From Peteryoungia aggregata LMG 23059 (GTDB lineage Bacteria > Pseudomonadota > Alphaproteobacteria > Rhizobiales > Rhizobiaceae), in contig NZ_JAUSUW010000010.1 of NCBI RefSeq assembly GCF_030814435.1, positions 1 through 64,000 of the forward strand: a DNA stretch of 64,000 nucleotides, read 5' to 3'. The stretch's first letter is position 1. Each line of letters starts with the position of its first letter. Made by a program: the position numbers and the translations under genes. The notes beneath the pieces are model-generated. The model worked only from the letters and a program-made list of their open reading frames with translations. It was not told the DNA's origin and searched no databases. Shown in pieces: positions 26,471-34,467 of the stretch.

Positions 26471-27387
26471 GTGTCAACTCCTGTGACGGTCACGCTGACC
26501 GACGAGATCTGGATTGCCTGACGCTGGTCGATGACGATGTCCTGTGCCGGCGAAATGAGCCGAGCACCCATGACCCCCTCGACGTGAAGCTTGGAGAACA
26601 GGGCCGAGCGCGACAGGTTGCGGCCGAGATAGGCGTTGGCGAGGAGGAAGGCGTTGAGCTGGTCGACCGCCTTCTGCCGGACCACGTTGCCGTCCGGGCC
26701 CGGGTAGATCGTCAGCTCTGCCACGATGGGGGTTGAGACCACCTGCGGGGCATTCACCGAGACCATGTCGGTGAGCGGGCGGGCATCCTCCTCGCTCAGC
26801 GCGAGGGCAACCGCCGCGATCTGGGCGTTGCTGGGGATCGGGTCGGCATAGGACTTCAACAGCGTGACCGTCACCTTGCCAGGGCTCTGCGTGATGGCAG
26901 AGGCGTCCCGCAAGGTCGGGTCCGCTGTCAGAGCGTAATAGACATAGGCACCTGCCGGCCCGGCGCTGGAGAAGGCCTCCATGCGCAAGAGGATGCGGCG
27001 GCGGAACCGCTCGTCCGCCTCCATGACGGCAGCCGTGTTGGCTGTCGCAGCCTGCACCACGAGGCGCACGACGCCGTAGTTGGCCGCGATGTGGTCAAGG
27101 TCGGAACCGGTGGCGAACGCGAGCAGGCGGGCCACTGCCGCGTCGTTGATGCGCGCTCTGATCTTCAACTCACGGGCCGCAGCCACCTCGAAGGCGACGG
27201 CGACCGGGTCGGACTCGAGGTTGAGCGTCGTGATCTCGGGGAGCGTGGGCCGGGCCACCCGCTTCTCTGCCCACTTGACGAGGAAGTCGGAGACCATCTC
27301 GTCATAGATGGTTTCGACGTTCAACTCCTGCACGAGCTTCGGGGGAGCGAGCTGGGACAGGTCGACGTTGGTGCTGGTGGTGCTCAT
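26467..27387 (-). CDS. J: Baseplate wedge protein J (P2 gpJ-like)
   Basis: 306 residues, normal for the family. Typical features: VDLSQLAPPKLVQELNVETIYDEMV at the N-terminus, LLAFATGSDLDHIAANYGV, and the ESDERFRRRI-type segment (EADERFRRRILLRMEAFSSAGPAGAY). Forms the baseplate wedge with gpI and gpW. Stop and start overlap with both neighbours. Confidence 0.93.
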   Translation of the reverse strand: MSTTSTNVDLSQLAPPKLVQELNVETIYDEMVSDFLVKWAEKRVARPTLPEITTLNLESDPVAVAFEVAAARELKIRARINDAAVARLLAFATGSDLDHIAANYGVVRLVVQAATANTAAVMEADERFRRRILLRMEAFSSAGPAGAYVYYALTADPTLRDASAITQSPGKVTVTLLKSYADPIPSNAQIAAVALALSEEDARPLTDMVSVNAPQVVSTPIVAELTIYPGPDGNVVRQKAVDQLNAFLLANAYLGRNLSRSALFSKLHVEGVMGARLISPAQDIVIDQRQAIQISSVSVTVTGVDT

Positions 27388-27809
27388 TGCATGACCTCGA
27401 CTGTGATGCCGGACCCCGTGTCGGTGATCGCGAACGAGAGCGTCTGCTCAGTGGGGTTGCTGTAGTCGCCGAGGTGGCCGTTCTCGAAGAAGACGCCGCC
27501 GAGGGACAGGATGACGTGCCCCGGCTCGCTGGCGTCCAGGCTGGTCCGGAGAAGGACGAAGCCCGGCTCGCCATACTGGCGCCCTTCCACCACTCGCGGC
27601 TCGAGGGCCTCGGCGACGGCCGAGTAGATGTCGATGATCGTCTCGATGTTCTGAGGGCGATCGATCATTCTGGTCAGCTCTGACCCGAAGGTGCGCCGCT
27701 GGACCCTCAAGCCGATCTCGGTCTCGAGGATCTCCCGCATCGACTGAACGCAATGGCTCCAGCCGTAGATGAGCTGGCCGGTCTCCGCATTCACGCCGAC
27801 ACGGGCCAT
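27384..27809 (-). CDS. W: Baseplate protein W (gp25/lysozyme-like fold)
   Basis: 141 residues of the GPW/gp25 family. Landmarks ILETEIGLRVQRRTFGS and an ETIIDIYSAVAEAL helix are present. It nucleates sheath assembly at the baseplate. It precedes J as in P2. Confidence 0.93.
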   Translation of the reverse strand: MARVGVNAETGQLIYGWSHCVQSMREILETEIGLRVQRRTFGSELTRMIDRPQNIETIIDIYSAVAEALEPRVVEGRQYGEPGFVLLRTSLDASEPGHVILSLGGVFFENGHLGDYSNPTEQTLSFAITDTGSGITVEVMQ

Positions 27810-27811
27810 GC

Positions 27812-27976
27812 TTACTTGTCCTTCTTCTCGTCCTTGGCGGCGGGGGCGACGTCGGTGACGTGCCCGGCCATCACGAGATACTTGGCCTGGTCATCGGTCA
27901 TCTTGCCGACGGACTCGCCGACCTTGCGGTAGGCGCCTTCGATGAAGCCTTCGACGGCTGCGTAATAAGTCTTCAC
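27812..27976 (-). CDS. Small late protein with GTG start
   Basis: 54 residues beginning VKTYYAAVEGFIEG, with a Lys/Asp-rich tail (AAKDEKKDK). GTG at 27974-27976 lies behind CAGGAGCATCCC. The frame fills the gap between two genes and ends two bases before the W gene starts, which supports it despite the small size. Many alphaproteobacterial phages have a similar YYA-type small protein here. Function unknown. Confidence 0.65.
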   Translation of the reverse strand: MKTYYAAVEGFIEGAYRKVGESVGKMTDDQAKYLVMAGHVTDVAPAAKDEKKDK

Positions 27977-27988
27977 GGGATGCTCCTG

Positions 27989-28321
27989 TCAGTTGGGGAG
28001 GTCGGGCAGCGCGACTGTCTGGCCCGAGAGGTGGTGGGTGCAGTCGGGCAGGAACTGGATCTGCCCGCTGCGGACGAAGGAGTGGCAGCAGTGCGCGACG
28101 TCCTTCGACTCGTCGTCGAACTCTTCCGGCACATTGCTTGGCTCTTTCCAGGTGACGTGGATGGACGGCTCGAACGTCGGGGACTCCGCGTTCCCGTCGA
28201 ACCGCCACCGGGGACCAGGTCCGGCCCCGATGGTGATCTGATGGATCTCCCGGCACCCCGGGCAGTAGAAGGCCAGCCGGCCACCTTGCAGGCTTCGCAG
28301 CTTGCTCGAGATCTGTGCCAT
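27989..28321 (-). CDS. DUF6527-type zinc-binding phage protein
   Basis: 110 residues. Conserved layout FYCPGCREIHQI, WRFDGNAESPTFEPSI, HCCHSFVRSGQIQFLPDCTHHLSGQTV. The CPGC pair and later Cys/His residues (HCCH, CTHH) suggest one zinc site. Members of this family lie among structural genes; biochemical role not established. Confidence 0.75.
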   Translation of the reverse strand: MAQISSKLRSLQGGRLAFYCPGCREIHQITIGAGPGPRWRFDGNAESPTFEPSIHVTWKEPSNVPEEFDDESKDVAHCCHSFVRSGQIQFLPDCTHHLSGQTVALPDLPN

Positions 28322-28333
28322 GGAGGGCTCCGC

Positions 28334-28873
28334 TTAGCTGGGGACGCCCGGAGGTCCAGGCGGCGCAGTGACGTGCGTGTGGGTGGAACCGACGTTCTTG
28401 TCGTTGTGCCGCAGGCTCGAGCCGTTGATCTGGACGTCGCCATCGATGAGGACGTTGCCCTTGATCGTGAAGGTGGGCGTCTCGACCATGTAGCCAGAGG
28501 CGCTACCGGTGAGCTTGGTGTTGCCGATCACCCGGCCGAACATGGCCCCTTCCGCGAAGGGCTGCCCCACCTGCTCGGTGTAGCCACCGGGGAGGAGGAA
28601 GCCGCGCCCCATGTCGCCGTTCGGCGAGAACATCATCATGCGCTGGTTAACCGCGGGCGGCTCCCAGTCGACGACGTCCCCTGCCTGCTGCAGCCATGGG
28701 ATCGGGGGAGACACGACACCGTGGGCGTCCACGATCGCCATGCCGGTGGCTGGGTCCACTTCCAGAACCTTGGCCTCACGGATCATATTGTTGATCCGCA
28801 TTTGCTGGCGCTGGACGACACGCTCGAGGTGGACAAGGCGCTTGATCAGCTGAGCGAAAAGCGCCTCCGACAT
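28334..28873 (-). CDS. V: Baseplate assembly protein V (central spike)
   Basis: 179 residues of the P2 gpV family. N-terminal OB-fold (AKVLEVDPATGMAIVDAHGVVSPPIPWL) and triple-stranded beta-helix repeats (MVETPTFTIKGNVLIDGDVQINGSSL), ending in NVGSTHTHV with His residues that in P2 bind the metal ion at the spike tip. Punctures the outer membrane. Confidence 0.92.
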   Translation of the reverse strand: MSEALFAQLIKRLVHLERVVQRQQMRINNMIREAKVLEVDPATGMAIVDAHGVVSPPIPWLQQAGDVVDWEPPAVNQRMMMFSPNGDMGRGFLLPGGYTEQVGQPFAEGAMFGRVIGNTKLTGSASGYMVETPTFTIKGNVLIDGDVQINGSSLRHNDKNVGSTHTHVTAPPGPPGVPS

Positions 28874-29643
28874 CAGGGTGTCCCTCCCGTCGGGGTCAGG
28901 AACACGATGTTCGGGGGCAGGACGCCGCCGGGGCTCCTGGGGGTGCCGAGGATGTCGAGCACCCTGTTGGTGTAGCCGAAGGTCCGGGAATAGACCTCGC
29001 CGTCCGGGCCGTTCGTGATGTAGTCCATCATGCCCCGGAGATCGTCGACCGTCTGGGAGTAGTCGCTGAACGTCTCCATCCTCTGGAGGAAGGTCTCAAC
29101 GGTGGGATGAACCAGGCCCGTCACCTGCTCTCGCAGGCACTTCATTTCCAGGGTGATCTGGCGCGCTGCCAAGCGCTGCCCTCCCTCGATCGACGCGCCA
29201 CGGCGGGAGATGACGTTGGTGCAGGTCACGTTCAGATGGTTGAAGAGCTGCGCGGCCGGGTTGTCAGCCTGCAGCGCCCTCAAGGCCTGATGCTCGAAGG
29301 CGTCGAGCGTGATCTCGATCTCTGGGTCAGTGACCGGGCAGTCGAGCGAATAGGACGCCATCTCCCCGGAGCTCTCGACCTTGGCGGCTTGCACCACCAG
29401 CAGCTCGAGCGTGACCGTCAGCATGCGGTCCTTGAAGGTGCCGCCACCCTTGTTCCAGTGCTGGCTGTCGTAGTCGGTGTAGACCACGCAACAGGGGAAC
29501 GCGCGATCGGCTGCCATGTCTTCGACCGGCTCGATCTTGGAATCGAAGATGTTCGGCCCGGCCAGTGTCGGCCACGGGGCCTGCATGAAATTGTTCAGGG
29601 CGCAGACGGCTGCCAGCCGCGTCAGAACACGATTGATGGTCAT
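28873..29643 (-). CDS. Probable tail terminator / head-tail connector protein
   Basis: 256 residues with no motif I can name. RAFPCCVVYTDYDSQHW, followed by a beta-rich region with helix VTDPEIEITLDAFEHQALRALQ, resembles the small tail-terminator fold expanded at the C-terminus. Lies between the decoration/neck genes and the spike gene, where tail completion proteins are encoded. Overlaps both neighbours by one or a few bases. Assignment is from position. Confidence 0.5.
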   Translation of the reverse strand: MTINRVLTRLAAVCALNNFMQAPWPTLAGPNIFDSKIEPVEDMAADRAFPCCVVYTDYDSQHWNKGGGTFKDRMLTVTLELLVVQAAKVESSGEMASYSLDCPVTDPEIEITLDAFEHQALRALQADNPAAQLFNHLNVTCTNVISRRGASIEGGQRLAARQITLEMKCLREQVTGLVHPTVETFLQRMETFSDYSQTVDDLRGMMDYITNGPDGEVYSRTFGYTNRVLDILGTPRSPGGVLPPNIVFLTPTGGTP

Positions 29644-30062
29644 CCCTGCGCTCCTCTTTGTGCCAGCATCAGAACCAACCTCGACATGCCGTCACGCTGG
29701 GCGGAGGTCACGTCGAACTCGGGAAGCTCCGGGCGGTCAGGGAACGACACGATGTCGCCCTGCTTGGGCTCCTGGACGCCGATGGGGAAATAGATGCGGT
29801 CGACGGATAGCTGCGGGTCTCTGCCTGCATGCAGAGAGCGAAGGTCGTTCGCCTCTCGGTAGGACTTACGGACGCCGAGCTGAATGCCGAACTCGGTGGA
29901 GAAGTAGTCGAAGATCCCCTTGCCCCGGATCACCTGTCGGTTCGGGTCAGGCATGGGCCGACCATTCGGGGTCGACACATACGGGGTGAGTTCGAAGGAG
30001 ATCGCGTTGGTTCTGTCGACCGTCCTGCTCAGCATGCGGTCAAGACGGTCGAAGATGGCCAT
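29640..30062 (-). CDS. Probable head completion (neck) protein
   Basis: 140 residues: MAIFDRLDRMLSRTVDRTNAISFELTPYV, then beta-rich sequence ending DIVSFPDRPELPEFDVTSAQRDGMSRLVLML. The composition resembles the FII/stopper class in lambda-like heads that seal the portal after packaging. Position directly after the decoration gene supports a neck role; similarity not tested. Confidence 0.5.
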   Translation of the reverse strand: MAIFDRLDRMLSRTVDRTNAISFELTPYVSTPNGRPMPDPNRQVIRGKGIFDYFSTEFGIQLGVRKSYREANDLRSLHAGRDPQLSVDRIYFPIGVQEPKQGDIVSFPDRPELPEFDVTSAQRDGMSRLVLMLAQRGAQG

Positions 30063-30078
30063 CGCGATCTCCCTATGA

Positions 30079-30408
30079 TCAGAAGTTGTCGTTCAGGCGA
30101 ACCTGGGCGTTCACATCGCCGGCAGCGGCGACCGCGGTGGTTGCGCCGACCTTGGTGTTGCCGGAGGCAACGGAGGTCATGAGACCGGCCGGAGTGGCGT
30201 AGACGTCAGCGCCTTCCGCGAAGGTGTTGCCGGCCACCTTTTCGAGGCCATAGACACCACCGCACTCGAGGTCGAACTTGGCGCCTGCGACTGCCGACTG
30301 ATGGGCCACGCCGAAGAACGCGCCGATCTTGTAGAACTTGCCGGACACGACGCCACCCGCCGGAGCGGTCAGGGTGAGGGTCTTCCCGGGCTGGACAAAA
30401 GTCTTCAT
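30079..30408 (-). CDS. DUF2190 capsid decoration (cement) protein
   Basis: 109 residues matching the DUF2190 pattern: TAPAGGVVSGKFYKIGAFFGVA, ECGGVYGLEKVAG, GADVYATPAG, NTKVGATTAVAAAG. Trimeric surface proteins of this family stabilise expanded capsids. Leader GGGAGAAACCCCC-ATG is shared with the sheath and capsid starts, and a terminator separates it from the capsid gene, so it forms its own expression unit. Confidence 0.85.
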   Translation of the reverse strand: MKTFVQPGKTLTLTAPAGGVVSGKFYKIGAFFGVAHQSAVAGAKFDLECGGVYGLEKVAGNTFAEGADVYATPAGLMTSVASGNTKVGATTAVAAAGDVNAQVRLNDNF

Positions 30409-30430
30409 GGGGGTTTCTCCCGTTTCAAGA

Positions 30431-30463
30431 AAAAGAAAACGCCGGCCTGGTGAGAGCCGGCGT
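30431..30463 (-). terminator. Terminator between capsid and decoration genes
   Basis: Minus strand ACGCCGGC-TCTCACCAG-GCCGGCGT followed by TTTCTTTTTC. Eight-base-pair perfect stem. Another intra-operon terminator. Confidence 0.85.
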
Positions 30464-30489
30464 CGTGGTCAGGTCCGATCGCTAGGCGA

Positions 30490-32058
30490 TCAGTTGCCCG
30501 GGTTGCTGTAGCCGAAGCGGTAGTCCGTCAGACCAGCACCGAAGTAGTGGTCGAGGCGGTACTCGACGCCGTCGTATTCGAAGCCGTAGCGCTCCATGGT
30601 GCGCGGCGCTTCGTAGCCCGAGAGGTACGAATACTGCAGGCCGCGGCCGAGGGTCTGCTGCGGGGTCGCGAACAGGTACCAGGCCTTGGAGGACTTCCGG
30701 TCGATGCGGGACTCGTAGACCGGCTGCAGCGACTTGACCGCCTGGGGGACGACCTGGTCGGGAGTGGTCGGCGAGGTGATGCCCTGGATGAGCTTCTGCG
30801 CCGGCACTTCGTTGTCCGTACCCACGAAGAGGTAGGTCGGAGCAATCGAGATCTGCTGGCCGTCGATGTCCTTCATCTTGCGGAAGGCCACGCGGCCGGC
30901 GACAAGAGCGGCTTCGGTCAGAGCGGTACCGGCGACCAGGTTGCCGCGGCTGGCGTGGAACAGTTCCAGCTGGTCGCTCTTGAGCTTCATGTTGTCGAGA
31001 ACGACCGACCACACGATGTTGCCCTCGAGGCGAGCAACGACACGGCCCCAGTTGGCGATGACGTTCGCGAACGCGCCGAGCTGGTCGTTGATGATCATGG
31101 CCTCGGTGAGACCGATGATCTTACCGAAGTGGCGGATCGAGAAGCCTTCCTGGCTTTCCTTGATCGTGCCACGGCGGTACTCGCCCTTCTCGGTCAGTTC
31201 CTCGAGCTCGGGGCCGTTACCCATCTCGAGCACCTTCACCTCACGCAGGTCCGGCATGACGTTCCGGCTTGCGATGAGCTGGAACGTGTTCTGCTCCTGC
31301 TCGAGGGTGTAGGCGTTCATCATCGTCTGGCGGGTGATTTCGCCGAGGATGATCGGGAAGTCCGAGGTCGAGTGCAGCGAACGCTTCACGATGTCGACCG
31401 GAGCACCGCGCCAGTTTTCGCCGCGCTGCATCAGCAGCTCACGGCCGATGTCAACCAGCGACATCGAGCGATAAAGCTCAGCGCCGGCAATCAGCGTCTG
31501 GGTCAGGGCGGAGCGGTGCATGATGGCGTTCACCATCAGGCCACGGGTCGTTTCCTGCGCATCGCGCATGCCGCGAGTGCTGGAGATCGGGAAGGTCGGC
31601 GCGGTGTTCTCACGCTTGATCAGGTGATCGAGCAGAGCGGCACGGAAGGCGTCGGTGTCCTGGCCGGTGGAGATGGCCGTGCGGACGAAGTCTTCCGTTT
31701 CGGAAACGCCGGCTTCACGAGCGAGGCTGGAGATCTCGGAGGCGCGCTTGCGCTCCCGCTCCTGTGCAGCGCGGACGGCAGTGTCGACGTCGGCAGTGGT
31801 CAGGCCGTTGACCGGCTGAGTCTGCTCGTTGCGGGACTGCGTCTGCTGGGTCTGCTGAGCCTGCTGGGTGAGTTCCGCAGCGCGCTGAGCTGCAGCCTCG
31901 CCCTCGGCCCGGACGCGGTCTTCCTCGTCGTAGGCCTCGAGGAGGCGCTTGCTCAGCGCGTCGTCGGTTTCGTTCTCGTTGCGGACCAGTCCTGCGCCCA
32001 GGGCGAGGACTTCGAGTTCCTTGCCCTTGAGGGTCTTGGCGGCTGCGCGCTTGTTCAT
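30490..32058 (-). CDS. Nested in-frame product: scaffold-capsid protein from an internal start
   Basis: ATG at 32058 begins MNKRAAAKTLKG, just where the protease domain ends. AAAGGAGACCCCC immediately precedes it, which is the same leader (GGAGACCCCC-ATG) as the tail sheath gene. A 522-residue product containing the coiled-coil scaffold segment and the capsid domain would result. This would supply many capsid copies per protease, as lambda does with its nested protease and scaffold genes. Inferred from sequence only. Confidence 0.65.
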   Translation of the reverse strand: MNKRAAAKTLKGKELEVLALGAGLVRNENETDDALSKRLLEAYDEEDRVRAEGEAAAQRAAELTQQAQQTQQTQSRNEQTQPVNGLTTADVDTAVRAAQERERKRASEISSLAREAGVSETEDFVRTAISTGQDTDAFRAALLDHLIKRENTAPTFPISSTRGMRDAQETTRGLMVNAIMHRSALTQTLIAGAELYRSMSLVDIGRELLMQRGENWRGAPVDIVKRSLHSTSDFPIILGEITRQTMMNAYTLEQEQNTFQLIASRNVMPDLREVKVLEMGNGPELEELTEKGEYRRGTIKESQEGFSIRHFGKIIGLTEAMIINDQLGAFANVIANWGRVVARLEGNIVWSVVLDNMKLKSDQLELFHASRGNLVAGTALTEAALVAGRVAFRKMKDIDGQQISIAPTYLFVGTDNEVPAQKLIQGITSPTTPDQVVPQAVKSLQPVYESRIDRKSSKAWYLFATPQQTLGRGLQYSYLSGYEAPRTMERYGFEYDGVEYRLDHYFGAGLTDYRFGYSNPGN

Positions 32059-32694
32059 GGGGGTCTCCTTTGTGGGTGCCGCTTCGCGGACGGGTTCTTG
32101 GACTTCGTCATCGGCCTGACGGATCAGGACGACCTCGTAGCTGTCTTCTCGCCTGCGCTCGTCGTCGGAACGAGTGTAGGCATTCGGGTCCGCCGGGATG
32201 GGGACAGCGGAAATCTCAAGCGGCTCCCAGTCCGTTGCTCGCAACGTCGGGAGAGCTTTGTCGCTGCCCTCGGCTTTCTCGAATTTGTGGATCCGGTAGC
32301 CCACCGAAATTGGGATCGGGTGGCCATCCAGAAGGTCTTGGAAAAGGGTGTCGCCCAGGCCGCTCCGGGAGAACTTCACCGTTGCGTAGCCCTTCTTCCC
32401 TTCGATGCGGACGGATTCGGGGACGATGGTTCCGAGCCGGTTCGCCATAGACCAGTTGTCGTGGGAATCGAGGAGGGACATGCCACCCCGGAACCGATCC
32501 ATCCGGATCGCCTTCGGGTCGCATGCGAGGACTTCCATGTAGTCCCCCTCGTTCCAGGTGCGGCGGCGAACAGGGTGCTCAGTCGTCCAAACGACCTCGA
32601 CCGTGCGCTCCGCTTCGTTGACCGTATCCTTGCGAACTTCGACGTCAGCGAAGCTCCGCGGAATACGGATCGTTTCCTCAAGAGCTTTCGGCAT
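30490..32694 (-). CDS. Prohead protease-major capsid protein fusion
   Basis: 734 residues. Residues 1-200: S78-type prohead protease fold, with SLLDSHDNW (His near 78) and PISVGYRI (Ser near 130) as the expected catalytic pair. Residues 212-330: Gln/Glu-rich coiled-coil linker (TQQAQQTQQTQSRNEQTQ) that fits an HK97-like delta/scaffold segment. From about 400: HK97-type capsid fold (GRELLMQRGENWRG, ITRQTMMNAYTLEQEQ, QLIASRNVMPDLREV, YGFEYDGVEYRLDHYFGAGLTDYRFGYSNPG pieces). A second start inside the gene at 32058 probably makes capsid protein alone. Overlaps the portal stop. Confidence 0.88.
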   Translation of the reverse strand: MPKALEETIRIPRSFADVEVRKDTVNEAERTVEVVWTTEHPVRRRTWNEGDYMEVLACDPKAIRMDRFRGGMSLLDSHDNWSMANRLGTIVPESVRIEGKKGYATVKFSRSGLGDTLFQDLLDGHPIPISVGYRIHKFEKAEGSDKALPTLRATDWEPLEISAVPIPADPNAYTRSDDERRREDSYEVVLIRQADDEVQEPVREAAPTKETPMNKRAAAKTLKGKELEVLALGAGLVRNENETDDALSKRLLEAYDEEDRVRAEGEAAAQRAAELTQQAQQTQQTQSRNEQTQPVNGLTTADVDTAVRAAQERERKRASEISSLAREAGVSETEDFVRTAISTGQDTDAFRAALLDHLIKRENTAPTFPISSTRGMRDAQETTRGLMVNAIMHRSALTQTLIAGAELYRSMSLVDIGRELLMQRGENWRGAPVDIVKRSLHSTSDFPIILGEITRQTMMNAYTLEQEQNTFQLIASRNVMPDLREVKVLEMGNGPELEELTEKGEYRRGTIKESQEGFSIRHFGKIIGLTEAMIINDQLGAFANVIANWGRVVARLEGNIVWSVVLDNMKLKSDQLELFHASRGNLVAGTALTEAALVAGRVAFRKMKDIDGQQISIAPTYLFVGTDNEVPAQKLIQGITSPTTPDQVVPQAVKSLQPVYESRIDRKSSKAWYLFATPQQTLGRGLQYSYLSGYEAPRTMERYGFEYDGVEYRLDHYFGAGLTDYRFGYSNPGN

Positions 32695-34240
32695 CGCCGT
32701 CTCCTGTGCTCTGCGTTGTGATTTGGGCTTGGCCTTGCGCTGAGACCTTCCGAGGATCGGAGTCGAAGACGAGGCCCGAGGTGGTCTTGTCCACCTCCGC
32801 GAACCACTCGTTGAACTCCTTGAGAACCTCCTTTGGGTTGCGACCGGTTTTGCCGATCACTTCCTGCGGCGAGCGCTTGCCCATGCGCATTTCGAGGAGA
32901 TCAGCCCGTGCCTCGTCGAGGCGGTTGATCTCGTCGAACTCCGGCGGTTCCCACTCGACATTGACGACCAGGTCGAACGGGATCTTCCCGGCTTCCTTGG
33001 CTGCCTGAATGAACCAGCCCCAGATTTTCTCCATCACCTGCGGGATGATGAAGTGCCACTGCATGTCGGTGACGAAGCGCCGGTATGCGAGCAGCCCCAG
33101 CTTGCCGGATGCGAAGTTGGCCTGGCTGAAATCCCCGGTCATCAGCTCGTATGGAAGGCGAGCGCCTGCCGCGATGCTGCGATGCCGGGTGCGGATGTAA
33201 GCCTCGATGCCCGCCGAGATGGCAGGCGTGTTGAACTTCACATCCCGGCCACCATGGGCGACCAGGAACATGCCCGGCTCCATCCGCTCATAGGGATTGC
33301 CGTAGATGTCCCGCATCTGGACGGCGTCACCGTCTCCGGTCTGGGTCTCGTCGAGGCCGATGTTGGGATCCTCGCCGAGGTCGTCGTCATCGCCGGGGAT
33401 GACTACGCCGACGTTGCAGGCCTCTGCGCGCTTGCGCACGTTTTCAGCCAGCTCGTAGTCCTTGAGTTCCTGGATCTCGTTGAGAACCGGAGAAGTCCAA
33501 GGAGCGCCACGGCTCTGCGCCGTCTGAGGCTCGAACATATGGGCGATGTCGGCAGCGTCCACGAAGGAGCTGACGAGTGACTGCCCGTAGGTCATGCGAC
33601 CGCCTTCCGGGTTCGCTGGGAACATCCAGTATCCCCGGCGCCGGCCGATGCGGTCGTATTCGATGCCATCGACGATCGCGTTGGTATCGTTGCTCGGCAG
33701 CTGGTTTTTGTTCCAGTCGCAGAACTCGGTCTCGAGCACCTGGATCTGCAGGGGGACCGGCAGCCCATCGGTGAGGCGACGACGGCGGCGGCGCAGGTAG
33801 CCTTCGCCGTCCTGCACCATCATTCGAGCGAGGGTGTAGACCGAGCCGTTGGCTCCGGTGGTGCCCTCAACGTGCGCCACCTTTTCCCACTCGGCATAGA
33901 GCTGGTCGATGAACTGGTCCCAGGTCGGGTTCCCCGTCTTGGCCCGAGGCATGATGCCGGGGCCGACGAGGTTGTCGGCGTGGGTGGTTACGATCTTTGC
34001 CGCGAGCGGATTATTGCGGACAGCATCGCGCGATCGAGCACGAAGCGTCGCCCCGTCACGGGCAACGTGGCTATCCGCTGTACCGCGCGAATTGCCCCAG
34101 TTCTTGCTGAGCCTTCCGTTCTTGGCCGCTTCGTACCCACGGGTGCCACCCAGCAACTCCATCTTCCGACGGCTCGCCATGCGCTTTGCGCCGGCCTCCG
34201 GGTTGAACCAACCGATCAGCTTATCAAGGGGATTCCCCAT
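32678..34240 (-). CDS. Portal protein (lambda gpB-like)
   Basis: 520 residues, the normal size. Lambda-portal family landmarks: RMASRRKMELLGGTRGYEAA, RARSRDAVRNNPLAAKIV, VLETEFCDWN, GIEYDRIGRRRGYWMF, MFEPQTAQSRGAPWTSPVL, YIRTRHRSIAAGARLPYELMTGDFSQANFASG. Forms the dodecameric ring through which DNA is packaged. Start overlaps the stop of the gpW-like gene. Confidence 0.94.
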   Translation of the reverse strand: MGNPLDKLIGWFNPEAGAKRMASRRKMELLGGTRGYEAAKNGRLSKNWGNSRGTADSHVARDGATLRARSRDAVRNNPLAAKIVTTHADNLVGPGIMPRAKTGNPTWDQFIDQLYAEWEKVAHVEGTTGANGSVYTLARMMVQDGEGYLRRRRRRLTDGLPVPLQIQVLETEFCDWNKNQLPSNDTNAIVDGIEYDRIGRRRGYWMFPANPEGGRMTYGQSLVSSFVDAADIAHMFEPQTAQSRGAPWTSPVLNEIQELKDYELAENVRKRAEACNVGVVIPGDDDDLGEDPNIGLDETQTGDGDAVQMRDIYGNPYERMEPGMFLVAHGGRDVKFNTPAISAGIEAYIRTRHRSIAAGARLPYELMTGDFSQANFASGKLGLLAYRRFVTDMQWHFIIPQVMEKIWGWFIQAAKEAGKIPFDLVVNVEWEPPEFDEINRLDEARADLLEMRMGKRSPQEVIGKTGRNPKEVLKEFNEWFAEVDKTTSGLVFDSDPRKVSAQGQAQITTQSTGDGDAESS

Positions 34241-34467
34241 CAGCGCCCCCTTGAAAATGTGGTGAAGATGACGTGCTTGCGGCGTTTCCCGCGAACGGCT
34301 GTGGTCAGCTCGTCCAGCACGGCTTTCATTTCGTCCATCGACCGATACGTGACGTCACGCTCTCGGAAGCGGACACGAGACGCGCCGGAGTAGTAGGCCT
34401 CGGCAAGATCCCGGAGGAACGCCTGCTTCTCTTCCGGCGACAGTTCGTCGAGGAAAGGATTGCTCAT
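34240..34467 (-). CDS. Head-tail joining protein gpW (lambda type)
   Basis: 75 residues, lambda gpW is 68. Pattern AFLRDLAEAYYSGASRVRFRERDVTYRSMDEMKAVLDELTTAV matches the family: helix, beta hairpin, helix. Binds the portal after packaging. Encoded between large terminase and portal exactly as in lambda. Confidence 0.88.
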   Translation of the reverse strand: MSNPFLDELSPEEKQAFLRDLAEAYYSGASRVRFRERDVTYRSMDEMKAVLDELTTAVRGKRRKHVIFTTFSRGR

